Assembly (NCBI GenBank): GCA_020635565.1
Contig: JACJZN010000008.1
Location: 434,001-498,000, forward strand
DNA from: Flavobacteriales bacterium
Lineage (GTDB): Bacteria; Bacteroidota; Bacteroidia; Flavobacteriales_D; Parvicellaceae
Length of the DNA stretch: 64,000 nucleotides
Direction of reading: 5' to 3'
Shown: positions 17,769 through 27,701 of the stretch, one piece after another
Layout of the letters: each line of letters opens with the position of its first letter
How positions within the stretch are numbered: the stretch's first letter is position 1
Notes under the pieces: model-generated
Databases searched by the model: none
Seen by the model: only the letters and a program-made list of their open reading frames with translations
Told to the model about the DNA's origin: nothing
Made by a program: the position numbers and the translations under genes

Positions 17769-18914
17769 TAGCTTCTTCAATAGTACCTCCATTTCAATTT
17801 CACTACTCCCTCGTCTGATGACTAAAGGTACGTAGTCTCCCGGACTGTATTTACCCACTTGCTCTTGAAGACCGGGGACATTTGAAATTTTTACTCCACC
17901 CACTCTTAACACTACGTCACCCGGTTTAATACCTGCATCATCTGCACCTCCTTCTGGAATAACACCAGATACCATAACACCATCTAAATTTGGTAAATCA
18001 TAGTTATTCATGATATTCATGTCAATTTCTTTGAGATTTATCCCCATAAATCCTCTTTGAACAGAACCGTACTTAGCTAGGTCTCCCGCTACTTTCTTAA
18101 CTAGATTGGAAGGAATTGCAAAACTATAACCGCTGTACGATCCTGTTTTAGATGCTATAGCAGTATTGATTCCAATGAGCTCACCATTAATATTGACTAA
18201 TGCACCTCCACTATTTCCAGGATTGACCGCAGCATCTGTTTGAATAAAAGATTCAATAGGAAACACTGAATTTTCATAATCGCCTTGAAGTATATTTATA
18301 TTTCTCGACTTGGCACTCACGATACCAGCAGTCACGGTACTAGTAAGATTGAATGGATTGCCTACAGCAAGTGCCCACTCTCCAACTTTTACCTCATCAC
18401 TATTCGCAAATTGAATGGGAGATAGATTTTCAGCATCAATTTTAAGCAAGGCAAGATCCGTAGATGGATCGGTACCGATCAATTCTGCAGTGTATGTCTC
18501 GTGATTATTCAACGTTACATTTATAGATGTTGCATCGGAAATGACATGATTATTGGTTACGATATATCCATTTGGAGAAATTACGACACCTGAGCCACTT
18601 GCTTTTTGTTCAATTTTCGCATTTCCATAAAAAAATCGGTAAACAGGGTCGTTTACTTGACCTAACGTGATTTTCGTGTTAATATGTACTACTGCGTCCA
18701 ATGATTCGGAAGCTGCTTTTGTAAAATCTGCAGCTCCACTATAGGTTACTTGTTCAAAAGTAGTCAATGATGCTGGCAATGATTCCGCTACTCTTGTTCC
18801 ATTTGTGTCTTTTACGATGATTTTCGTATTTTCTTTAGCGATGCCTTGATAAATACCAAGAGCAACAGATGCTCCAAGAATACTACTTAAAAATATCGGT
18901 GTGAATGTTTTCAT
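17766..18914 (-). CDS. HtrA/DegQ-type periplasmic serine protease with one PDZ domain
   Basis: 382 residues. A hydrophobic N-terminus (ILGASVALGIYQGI) acts as signal or membrane anchor. The trypsin-like domain has the complete triad: H123 in VTNNHVIS, D153 in STDLALLKID and S235 in NPGNSGGALV. One PDZ domain follows (about 285-375, MVSGVIPEGGADDAGIKPGDVVLRVGG). Family members degrade or refold misfolded envelope proteins. E. coli DegP and DegQ carry two PDZ domains, so with one this is closer to DegS in layout, as is common in Bacteroidetes. It diverges from dapF. A TAACTTTG box lies 50 bp upstream of the start. Confidence 0.93.
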   Translation of the reverse strand: MKTFTPIFLSSILGASVALGIYQGIAKENTKIIVKDTNGTRVAESLPASLTTFEQVTYSGAADFTKAASESLDAVVHINTKITLGQVNDPVYRFFYGNAKIEQKASGSGVVISPNGYIVTNNHVISDATSINVTLNNHETYTAELIGTDPSTDLALLKIDAENLSPIQFANSDEVKVGEWALAVGNPFNLTSTVTAGIVSAKSRNINILQGDYENSVFPIESFIQTDAAVNPGNSGGALVNINGELIGINTAIASKTGSYSGYSFAIPSNLVKKVAGDLAKYGSVQRGFMGINLKEIDMNIMNNYDLPNLDGVMVSGVIPEGGADDAGIKPGDVVLRVGGVKISNVPGLQEQVGKYSPGDYVPLVIRRGSSEIEMEVLLKKL

Positions 18915-18963
18915 GGTATTTAGTTTTAGATTTATAATTCTATTGATTTACTTTGCTAAAAAT

Positions 18964-18971
18964 CAAAGTTA
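18964..18971 (-). promoter_or_regulatory. Candidate -7 box for the HtrA gene
   Basis: Read on the minus strand this is TAACTTTG, an exact TAnnTTTG match, about 50 nt upstream of the HtrA start. The -33 region reads TGG rather than TTG. Confidence 0.4.
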
Positions 18972-19022
18972 TTGGTGATAACGCTTAAAAACCACTACGT
19001 TACGCAGTACTTGAGTTAAAAA

Positions 19023-19817
19023 ATGTTAACCATGGATTTAGAATTTTACAAGTACCACGGTGCAGGAAATGATTTCGTGATTTTCGACAATCGGGATAAA
19101 ATATTCCCGGAGGATAATCGGATTGAAAGAATACAGAATATCTGCAAACGTCATTTTGGAGTGGGTAGTGATGGGTTGATTTTGATCGAATCAGATCCGA
19201 ATTATGACTTCTACATGGAGTTTTACAATCCAGATGGCTCCCAATCTTTTTGCGGAAATGGAAGTAGATGTGCGGTGATGTTTGCATATCATATGGGAAT
19301 TGTTGCCGAGAATTGCTCGTTTAATAGTATACATGGTATCAATCATGCGGTGGTTGTGGACAAGGAAAATATCTCCTTGAGAATGTTTGATGTTGATGGA
19401 ATTGAAAAAGGACTTGATCACTACTATCTTGATACAGGCTCACCACATTACAATATTTATGTACAAGATGTGAGTCAGGTAGATTTAATACCATTTGCAA
19501 GATCAATAAGATATAATGACCGTTTTAAAGAGATCGGAACAAATGTTAATTTGATCCAAAGAGTAGGGGAGAGGAGTATTAAAGTTAGAACTTACGAAAG
19601 AGGGGTAGAGGATGAAACACTTTCATGTGGTACTGGAGTTACAGCCTGTGCAATAACAGAATTGGTCAGTTCAGGTTTTTCTTCAGGGAAAGTGAATATT
19701 GAAACTTTAGGAGGCCAATTAAGCGTGGAAGTTAAGAGTATTGTGGATCAAAATGTATCTGGAGTTACTTTGATTGGTCCTGCTGTTTTCGTATTTAAAG
19801 GAGAGGTAAATGTCTAA
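19023..19817 (+). CDS. dapF: Diaminopimelate epimerase
   Basis: 264 residues; ATG 19032 is an alternative start 3 codons in. The two half-domains each carry a catalytic cysteine, C77 in SFCGNGSRC and C202 in LSCGTGVTAC, and the N-terminus has the YHGAGNDFVIFDN signature. DapF converts LL- to meso-diaminopimelate in the cytoplasm, the precursor of lysine and of the peptidoglycan cross-link. Its last 8 nt overlap the next gene, which in turn overlaps a GNAT gene, so the three are translationally coupled. Confidence 0.97.
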   Translation: MLTMDLEFYKYHGAGNDFVIFDNRDKIFPEDNRIERIQNICKRHFGVGSDGLILIESDPNYDFYMEFYNPDGSQSFCGNGSRCAVMFAYHMGIVAENCSFNSIHGINHAVVVDKENISLRMFDVDGIEKGLDHYYLDTGSPHYNIYVQDVSQVDLIPFARSIRYNDRFKEIGTNVNLIQRVGERSIKVRTYERGVEDETLSCGTGVTACAITELVSSGFSSGKVNIETLGGQLSVEVKSIVDQNVSGVTLIGPAVFVFKGEVNV

Positions 19818-20319
19818 TTATTCCTTAATGAATATTACAGAATATCATGAGTTAGATGGACAAGCTGTCTATTTACTCATGATTAATGTTGAGAATATCC
19901 CTCCTCATTTAGGTTTGATCTATAAAGGTCGCTACTTTTCTAAAAGTTCTTTAGGAGGTAAATTTGATCAGGATGCTCAACTGACTTTAAAGTCTCTTAT
20001 TAGAAAGAAAATACCATCTATTCTGGTAAGATTAAATATGAATATTGTGGATCCTAAAGCATTTTTTAATAAGATACCACTCAGATCGGGTGAGTCTTGC
20101 TTGAGTCCAATAAAAAATTTGATTTCGGAGAATTTCAGTGAAGTAAGCAGCTCAAAATATGTATTTGATATTTTAGAAGTACTTATTGCAAGCAATAAGT
20201 TGAGCACTGTAGAGCATATTTGTTGTGATAAACTCATTAGCGAAGGACATATTACACTAAATAAGTACGATCAAGAAGATATCGATAAAGCAATCCTAAA
20301 TACTAAAATGTTATGCTGA
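19810..20319 (+). CDS. Protein of unknown function in the dapF operon
   Basis: 169 residues, no signal peptide or membrane segment, so probably cytoplasmic. I recognise no family. Seen are a beta-rich start (DGQAVYLLMINVENIPPHLGLIYKG), a basic segment (LKSLIRKKIPSILVRLN) and a helical C-terminal half with two adjacent cysteines (VEHICCDKLISEG). It overlaps dapF by 8 nt and the following acetyltransferase gene by 7 nt. Such tight overlaps support a real coding gene. The context gives no clear function. Confidence 0.7.
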   Translation: MSNYSLMNITEYHELDGQAVYLLMINVENIPPHLGLIYKGRYFSKSSLGGKFDQDAQLTLKSLIRKKIPSILVRLNMNIVDPKAFFNKIPLRSGESCLSPIKNLISENFSEVSSSKYVFDILEVLIASNKLSTVEHICCDKLISEGHITLNKYDQEDIDKAILNTKMLC

Positions 20320-20828
20320 CAGGCAAATTGGTAAAATTAAGAGGAGTAGAACCTGAAGACATAGATTTTCTGTTCAAAACAGAAAATGACGTGTCATTAT
20401 GGAAAGTTAGTGAAACTTCTGTACCGTTTACTAGAGAAGTATTAAAACAGTATGCGGAAAGTGTTCATGATATTTATTCTCAAGGGCAGTATCGGTTTAT
20501 CATTGAATCCTTGGAAGAAAACACTCCAGTAGGAATGATTGATTTGTATGATTTTAATTCGTTACACGGAAGAGCAGGGGTTGGGATTGTCATTAACTCC
20601 AATTATATGGGAAAAGGATTGGCTTTAGATGCTTTAGCTGTATTAATTCGTTACGCAACAGAAGTTTTGTTTCTTAGTCAATTGTTTTGTTCAATCCATG
20701 GGACCAATGTGCCTAGCGTAAATTTGTTTCTTAAATCTGGTTTTAAGCAAGTAGGAGTTCGTAGGAATTGGTTTAAAACTAGAAATGGATGGGATGACGA
20801 ACTTCTTTTTCAATGTTTACTGTCTTAG
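20313..20828 (+). CDS. GNAT family N-acetyltransferase (RimJ/RimL-like)
   Basis: 171 residues with the GNAT layout: N-terminal LVKLRGVEPEDIDFLFKTEND, the central beta strands VGMIDLYDFNSLHGRAGVGIVI, an acetyl-CoA pyrophosphate-binding loop in MGKGLALDALAVLIRYA, and NVPSVNLFLKSGFKQVG. RimJ/RimL-type members acetylate protein N-termini, small amines or antibiotics; the acceptor cannot be read from sequence. It resembles the SpeG branch in GRAGVGIVI but lacks other evidence. Translationally coupled to the preceding unknown gene. Cytoplasmic. Confidence 0.87.
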   Translation: MLTGKLVKLRGVEPEDIDFLFKTENDVSLWKVSETSVPFTREVLKQYAESVHDIYSQGQYRFIIESLEENTPVGMIDLYDFNSLHGRAGVGIVINSNYMGKGLALDALAVLIRYATEVLFLSQLFCSIHGTNVPSVNLFLKSGFKQVGVRRNWFKTRNGWDDELLFQCLLS

Positions 20829-20840
20829 TTCATTTTGAAA

Positions 20841-20856
20841 TGTGACCCGCGTCACA
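20841..20856 (+). promoter_or_regulatory. CRP/FNR-type palindromic operator upstream of the DUF983 gene
   Basis: TGTGACCCGCGTCACA is a perfect inverted repeat equal to TGTGA-N6-TCACA, the CRP consensus geometry. It ends 21 bp before a TAnnTTTG box, where an activator of the CRP/FNR superfamily could contact polymerase. Confidence 0.5.
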
Positions 20857-20877
20857 TATTTTCTTAAATCATAGGCT

Positions 20878-20885
20878 TAAATTTG
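20878..20885 (+). promoter_or_regulatory. Candidate -7 box for the DUF983 gene
   Basis: TAAATTTG matches TAnnTTTG exactly and lies 18 bp before ATG 20904. It has no TTG at -33, which fits a promoter needing the activator site at 20841-20856. Its position also argues against translation from the upstream TTG at 20883. Confidence 0.5.
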
Positions 20886-20903
20886 TACAGTAAGTTTTAT
20901 GAT

Positions 20904-21299
20904 ATGTTAAAAGGATCAAAATTATACTCGATTTTCTCAAGAAAGTGTCCTCGATGCCATGAGGGAGATTTCTTTGAAGGTTCATATTTTAAAGGAACCC
21001 CGAAGAAGGAATGTGATAAATGTCATTTGAAGTATGAAAAGGAACCAGGTTTTTTTCAAGGTTCTTATTATGTCGTTTACGCACTTGGAGTTGCGACTAT
21101 GGTAACATTTTGGGTGGCTTCAGTAGTTTTATATCCATCAGGTGGTTTTGATGAATACATGTGGATTGTGCTGGGAGGAATGGCAATAATGTTTCCATTT
21201 ATTTATCCTTTGTCAAAAATCGTCTGGGCTAATTTCTTCTATCACTATAATAAGGATGCAAACGAAAAATCCAAAGATCACGCATCACCTCATTCGTAA
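20904..21299 (+). CDS. DUF983 family membrane protein
   Basis: 131 residues from ATG 20904. An in-frame TTG at 20883 overlaps the promoter box and is rejected. An N-terminal zinc-ribbon-like pair of CxxC motifs (CPRCHEGDFF and CDKCHLKYEKEPG) precedes two membrane helices (about 60-80 and 90-112) and a short charged tail. DUF983 proteins are small inner-membrane proteins of unknown function, often found near cytochrome oxidase or respiratory genes in other phyla. Here the gene stands alone behind a CRP/FNR-like palindrome, so regulation by a global signal is plausible. Confidence 0.85.
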   Translation: MLKGSKLYSIFSRKCPRCHEGDFFEGSYFKGTPKKECDKCHLKYEKEPGFFQGSYYVVYALGVATMVTFWVASVVLYPSGGFDEYMWIVLGGMAIMFPFIYPLSKIVWANFFYHYNKDANEKSKDHASPHS

Positions 21300-21371
21300 T
21301 TAACAAGATAGGATGAATAAGAATATTGGTCCCGAATGAATAGATCATTGCGTTCGGATTATTTTTGAACC

Positions 21372-22055
21372 ATGAGCAATTCACTGAATATTGTTGTAAC
21401 AGGAGCATCAAAAGGGATTGGGTTTGATTTGACTAAAAACTTGTTGAGTCTTGGGCATAGAGTTTTTGCCATTTCGAGAAATATTGATTCTTTAGTGCAA
21501 TTGAAGAATCAATATTTTCAATTGGAAGCGATTCAATTGGATGTCACTCAGGACTTGTCTCCTATAATTGGTGCTTTACAAGGATTGAAGATTGATCATC
21601 TAATTAACAATGCTGGTTATTTAGTGAATAAAGGAATTGTGGATTTAACGGATCAAGATATTCTCAAACAGTTTGAAGTTAACGCTATAGCTCCTTTAAG
21701 GATAATAAGAGAGTTATTGCCGTATTTTCAATTGGGTGGTTCAATTTGCAATATAACGAGTATGGGTGGTGTTCAAGGAACTGCGAAGTTTCCTGGGTTG
21801 TTAGCTTATAGTTCTAGTAAGGGTGCTCTTTCAATTCTAACAGAATGTTTAGCGGAGGAATTGTCAGATCATAAGATAAGATGCAATGCTTTGGCTTTGG
21901 GGGCAGTACAAACAGAAATGCTAGAAGCTGCTTTTCCAGATTATAAGGCCCCATTTTCATCTTCTGAAATGGCCGAATATATTACAACATTTGTGCTCGA
22001 AACTTCTAGATTCTATAACGGTAAAGTTTTACCAGTTTCTGTTTCTACTCCATAA
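21372..22055 (+). CDS. Short-chain dehydrogenase/reductase (SDR)
   Basis: 227 residues, classical SDR length. Seen are the cofactor loop TGASKGIGFDL, the NNAG motif (LINNAGYLVNKG), the catalytic serine (ICNITSMGG) and the YSSSK active-site Tyr/Lys pair (LLAYSSSKGALSIL). These are NAD(P)(H)-dependent oxidoreductases; the substrate cannot be predicted from sequence. The last conserved substrate-binding part is short (TEMLEAAFPDYKAPFSS). Cytoplasmic. It is the last gene before the rRNA promoter array, which begins 66 bp downstream with no obvious terminator between. Confidence 0.92.
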   Translation: MSNSLNIVVTGASKGIGFDLTKNLLSLGHRVFAISRNIDSLVQLKNQYFQLEAIQLDVTQDLSPIIGALQGLKIDHLINNAGYLVNKGIVDLTDQDILKQFEVNAIAPLRIIRELLPYFQLGGSICNITSMGGVQGTAKFPGLLAYSSSKGALSILTECLAEELSDHKIRCNALALGAVQTEMLEAAFPDYKAPFSSSEMAEYITTFVLETSRFYNGKVLPVSVSTP

Positions 22056-22120
22056 TTCGTTGATAATCAAATATTGACGATTTCGGACAAAAAAAAACTT
22101 TCCAAAAAGCAATAAAAATC

Positions 22121-22150
22121 TTGCAGGTATCATTTTCTTGTCTACCTTTG
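22121..22150 (+). promoter_or_regulatory. rRNA promoter P1
   Basis: TTG 22121-22123, 19 bp spacer, TACCTTTG 22143-22150. It is the most divergent copy: spacer and -7 box differ from P2-P5. Confidence 0.85.
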
Positions 22151-22155
22151 CCGCC

Positions 22156-22196
22156 CGCTACAGAAACAAGAAAACGTTCTTTAAATAGCTGTAGCG
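22156..22196 (+). other. Transcribed hairpin H1 downstream of P1
   Basis: CGCTACAG (22156-22163) pairs perfectly with CTGTAGCG (22189-22196), giving an 8 bp stem. The 25-nt loop carries CGTTCTTTA. Confidence 0.75.
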
Positions 22197-22225
22197 AGAA
22201 AGAGGAAAAAAAATAAAATTTTTTC

Positions 22226-22255
22226 TTGCGGATTTAAAAAGAGTGTATATCTTTG
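22226..22255 (+). promoter_or_regulatory. rRNA promoter P2
   Basis: TTG 22226-22228, 19 bp spacer, TATCTTTG 22248-22255. A/T-tract immediately upstream. Confidence 0.88.
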
Positions 22256-22261
22256 CCGCCC

Positions 22262-22303
22262 CGTTACAGAAAACAAGAAAACGTTCTTTATATAGCTGTA
22301 GCG
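22262..22303 (+). other. Transcribed hairpin H2 downstream of P2
   Basis: CGTTACAG (22262-22269) pairs with CTGTAGCG (22296-22303), 8 bp with one G-U wobble at the third pair. boxA-like loop as in H1. Confidence 0.75.
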
Positions 22304-22331
22304 AGAAAGGGAAAAAAAATAAAATTTTTTC

Positions 22332-22361
22332 TTGCGGATTAAAAAAGAGTGTATATCTTTG
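22332..22361 (+). promoter_or_regulatory. rRNA promoter P3
   Basis: TTG 22332-22334, 19 bp spacer, TATCTTTG 22354-22361. Confidence 0.88.
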
Positions 22362-22367
22362 CCGCCC

Positions 22368-22409
22368 CGTTACAGGAAACAAGAAAACGTTCTTTATATA
22401 ACTGTAACG
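22368..22409 (+). other. Transcribed hairpin H3 downstream of P3
   Basis: CGTTACAG (22368-22375) pairs perfectly with CTGTAACG (22402-22409). Relative to H1 the third pair has changed from C-G to U-A on both sides. Confidence 0.75.
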
Positions 22410-22438
22410 AGAAAGAGAAAAAAAAATAAAATTTTTTC

Positions 22439-22468
22439 TTGCGGATTAAAAAAGAGTGTATATCTTTG
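22439..22468 (+). promoter_or_regulatory. rRNA promoter P4
   Basis: TTG 22439-22441, 19 bp spacer, TATCTTTG 22461-22468. Confidence 0.88.
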
Positions 22469-22474
22469 CCGCCC

Positions 22475-22518
22475 CGTTATCAGGAAACAAGAAAACGTTC
22501 TTTAATATAACTGTAACG
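22475..22518 (+). other. Transcribed hairpin H4 downstream of P4
   Basis: CGTTATCAG (22475-22483) pairs with CTGTAACG (22511-22518) with one bulged U. The loop again carries CGTTCTTTA. Confidence 0.7.
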
Positions 22519-22546
22519 AGAAAGAGAAAAAAAATAAAATTTTTTC

Positions 22547-22576
22547 TTGCGGATTAAAAAAGAGTGTATATCTTTG
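22547..22576 (+). promoter_or_regulatory. rRNA promoter P5 (closest to 16S)
   Basis: TTG 22547-22549, 19 bp spacer, TATCTTTG 22569-22576. What follows is different from H1-H4: CCCGA (22581-22585) can pair with TCGGG (22611-22615), and the boxA-like sequence lies outside this stem at 22628-22638. Confidence 0.88.
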
Positions 22577-22643
22577 CCGCCCCGAACGAAACAAACAACG
22601 GTTTTAACGATCGGGTTTCAAACAAAAAGTTCTTTGAATTATT

Positions 22644-22698
22644 GAAGTAAGAAGATGAAACAAGGCTAATATTTATTATTAGCAAACTAGCAATAGCT
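22644..22698 (+). other. 5' arm of the 16S pre-rRNA processing stem
   Basis: GAAGTAAGAAGA (22644-22655) is complementary to 24325-24336, and AGCAATAGCT (22689-22698) to 24315-24324, giving 22 bp in register on the 3' side. The 33 nt between the two 5' segments contain a small hairpin GCTAATA/TATTAGC (about 22664-22683). RNase III-type cleavage of such stems is known in bacteria; it is inferred here. Confidence 0.75.
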
Positions 22699-22758
22699 TA
22701 ATTATTTTTCGGAATAATTGGAAGCTCTGAAGCTCAAGTCAAATTTAAGATTATAATT

Positions 22759-24282
<1,524 letters not shown>

Positions 24283-24314
24283 TAGAGAGGCCTCAGAACT
24301 TTGCCTTAATCGGC

Positions 24315-24336
24315 AGCTATTGCTTCTTCTTACTTC
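24315..24336 (+). other. 3' arm of the 16S pre-rRNA processing stem
   Basis: AGCTATTGCT (24315-24324) followed directly by TCTTCTTACTTC (24325-24336), complementary to the two 5' segments at 22689-22698 and 22644-22655. Confidence 0.75.
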
Positions 24337-24395
24337 TTTATAATATTTCCAAAAGGCTCAGTGAAGAGACTTATAATCGACACGGGCTGAGGTAT

Positions 24396-24469
24396 AGTCC
24401 CTTAGCTCAGTTGGTTAGAGCGCTACACTGATAATGTAGAGGTCCGCAGTTCAAATCTGCGAGGGACTA
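24396..24469 (+). tRNA. tRNA-Ile (GAT)
   Basis: A 74-nt cloverleaf with acceptor AGTCCCT/AGGGACT. Anticodon loop CTGATAA gives GAT, and the T-loop is TTCAAAT. Located in the 16S-23S spacer as usual. The CCA tail is not encoded. Confidence 0.97.
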
Positions 24470-24478
24470 CATACTTTT

Positions 24479-24552
24479 GGGGAATTAGCTCAGCTGGCTA
24501 GAGCGCCTGCCTTGCACGCAGGAGGTCATCGGTTCGACTCCGATATTCTCCA
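24479..24552 (+). tRNA. tRNA-Ala (TGC)
   Basis: A 74-nt cloverleaf with acceptor GGGGAAT/ATTCTCC (one G-U pair). Anticodon stem CCTGC/GCAGG with loop CTTGCAC gives TGC, and the T-loop is TTCGACT. It lies 9 nt after tRNA-Ile. The CCA tail is not encoded. Confidence 0.97.
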
Positions 24553-24575
24553 CTATCCTTGTATTTAAAAGGAAA

Positions 24576-24620
24576 TGTTCTTTGACATATTGAATTTAAT
24601 CAGAATCAAATCAAAATAAA
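24576..24620 (+). other. boxA-like element and 5' arm of the 23S processing stem
   Basis: TGTTCTTTGACATATTG (24576-24592) resembles the antitermination boxA seen before 23S genes. ACATATTGAAT (24585-24595), ATCAGA (24599-24604) and ATCAAAATAAA (24610-24620) are complementary to 27450-27460, 27443-27448 and 27429-27439. Confidence 0.75.
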
Positions 24621-24630
24621 TTGTTACTTA

Positions 24631-27421
<2,791 letters not shown>

Positions 27422-27428
27422 TGTGCAG

Positions 27429-27460
27429 TTTATTTTGATTTTTCTGATGATTCAATATGT
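27429..27460 (+). other. 3' arm of the 23S processing stem
   Basis: TTTATTTTGAT, TCTGAT and ATTCAATATGT, complementary in reverse order to the 5' arm at 24585-24620. Confidence 0.75.
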
Positions 27461-27475
27461 TATGATATTTAAAAT

Positions 27476-27586
<111 letters not shown>

Positions 27587-27588
27587 TT

Positions 27589-27620
27589 AAAGCCTCCCAT
27601 TTATGGGGGGCTTTTTTTTT
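27589..27620 (+). terminator. rRNA operon terminator
   Basis: AAGCCTCCC, loop ATTTAT, GGGGGGCTT followed by a run of nine T. Directly after 5S. Confidence 0.92.
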
Positions 27621-27701
27621 GTTAATAAATTCTTTACAATCTTAACATTCATTATAGTTCTATTTTATCCTCTGTAATTAGTTTTGTGCCAAAATTCAAA
27701 A

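Larger units (their letters stand above)
22151..22580 (+). repeat. Four tandem ~106 bp promoter-hairpin repeat units
   Basis: Each unit reads: short GC-rich start (GCCGCCC), hairpin with ACGTTCTTTA in the loop, GAGAAAG, A-tract and T-tract (A7-8 TAAAA T6), then TTGCGGATT and GAGTGTATATCTTTG. The -7 boxes are spaced 105, 106, 107 and 108 bp apart. Units 2-4 are nearly identical outside the stem positions. Confidence 0.9.
22056..22758 (+). promoter_or_regulatory. rRNA operon control region and 16S leader (non-coding)
   Basis: About 700 bp without a gene. It holds five tandem promoters (22121-22576), four transcribed hairpins with boxA-like loops, A/T-tracts just upstream of each promoter that resemble UP elements, a leader boxA-like AGTTCTTTGAA (22628-22638), and the 5' arm of the 16S processing stem (22644-22698). 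Minus-strand open frames in this stretch arise only from the repeats and are not credible genes. Confidence 0.9.

Noticed and set aside
21361..21368. TATTTTTG just before the SDR gene
   Set aside because: It lies 3 bp from the ATG, so a start site at the usual distance would fall inside the coding sequence, and there is no -33 element.
22151..22580. CRISPR-like or mobile repeat array
   Set aside because: Units are 105-108 bp, directly adjacent, and each contains a complete rRNA promoter. There are no spacers, cas genes, terminal inverted repeats or transposase.
27679..27686. TAGTTTTG upstream of carB
   Set aside because: It matches TAnnTTTG, but the expected -33 position reads GTT. Kept only as a reason to prefer ATG 27702 over TTG 27684.
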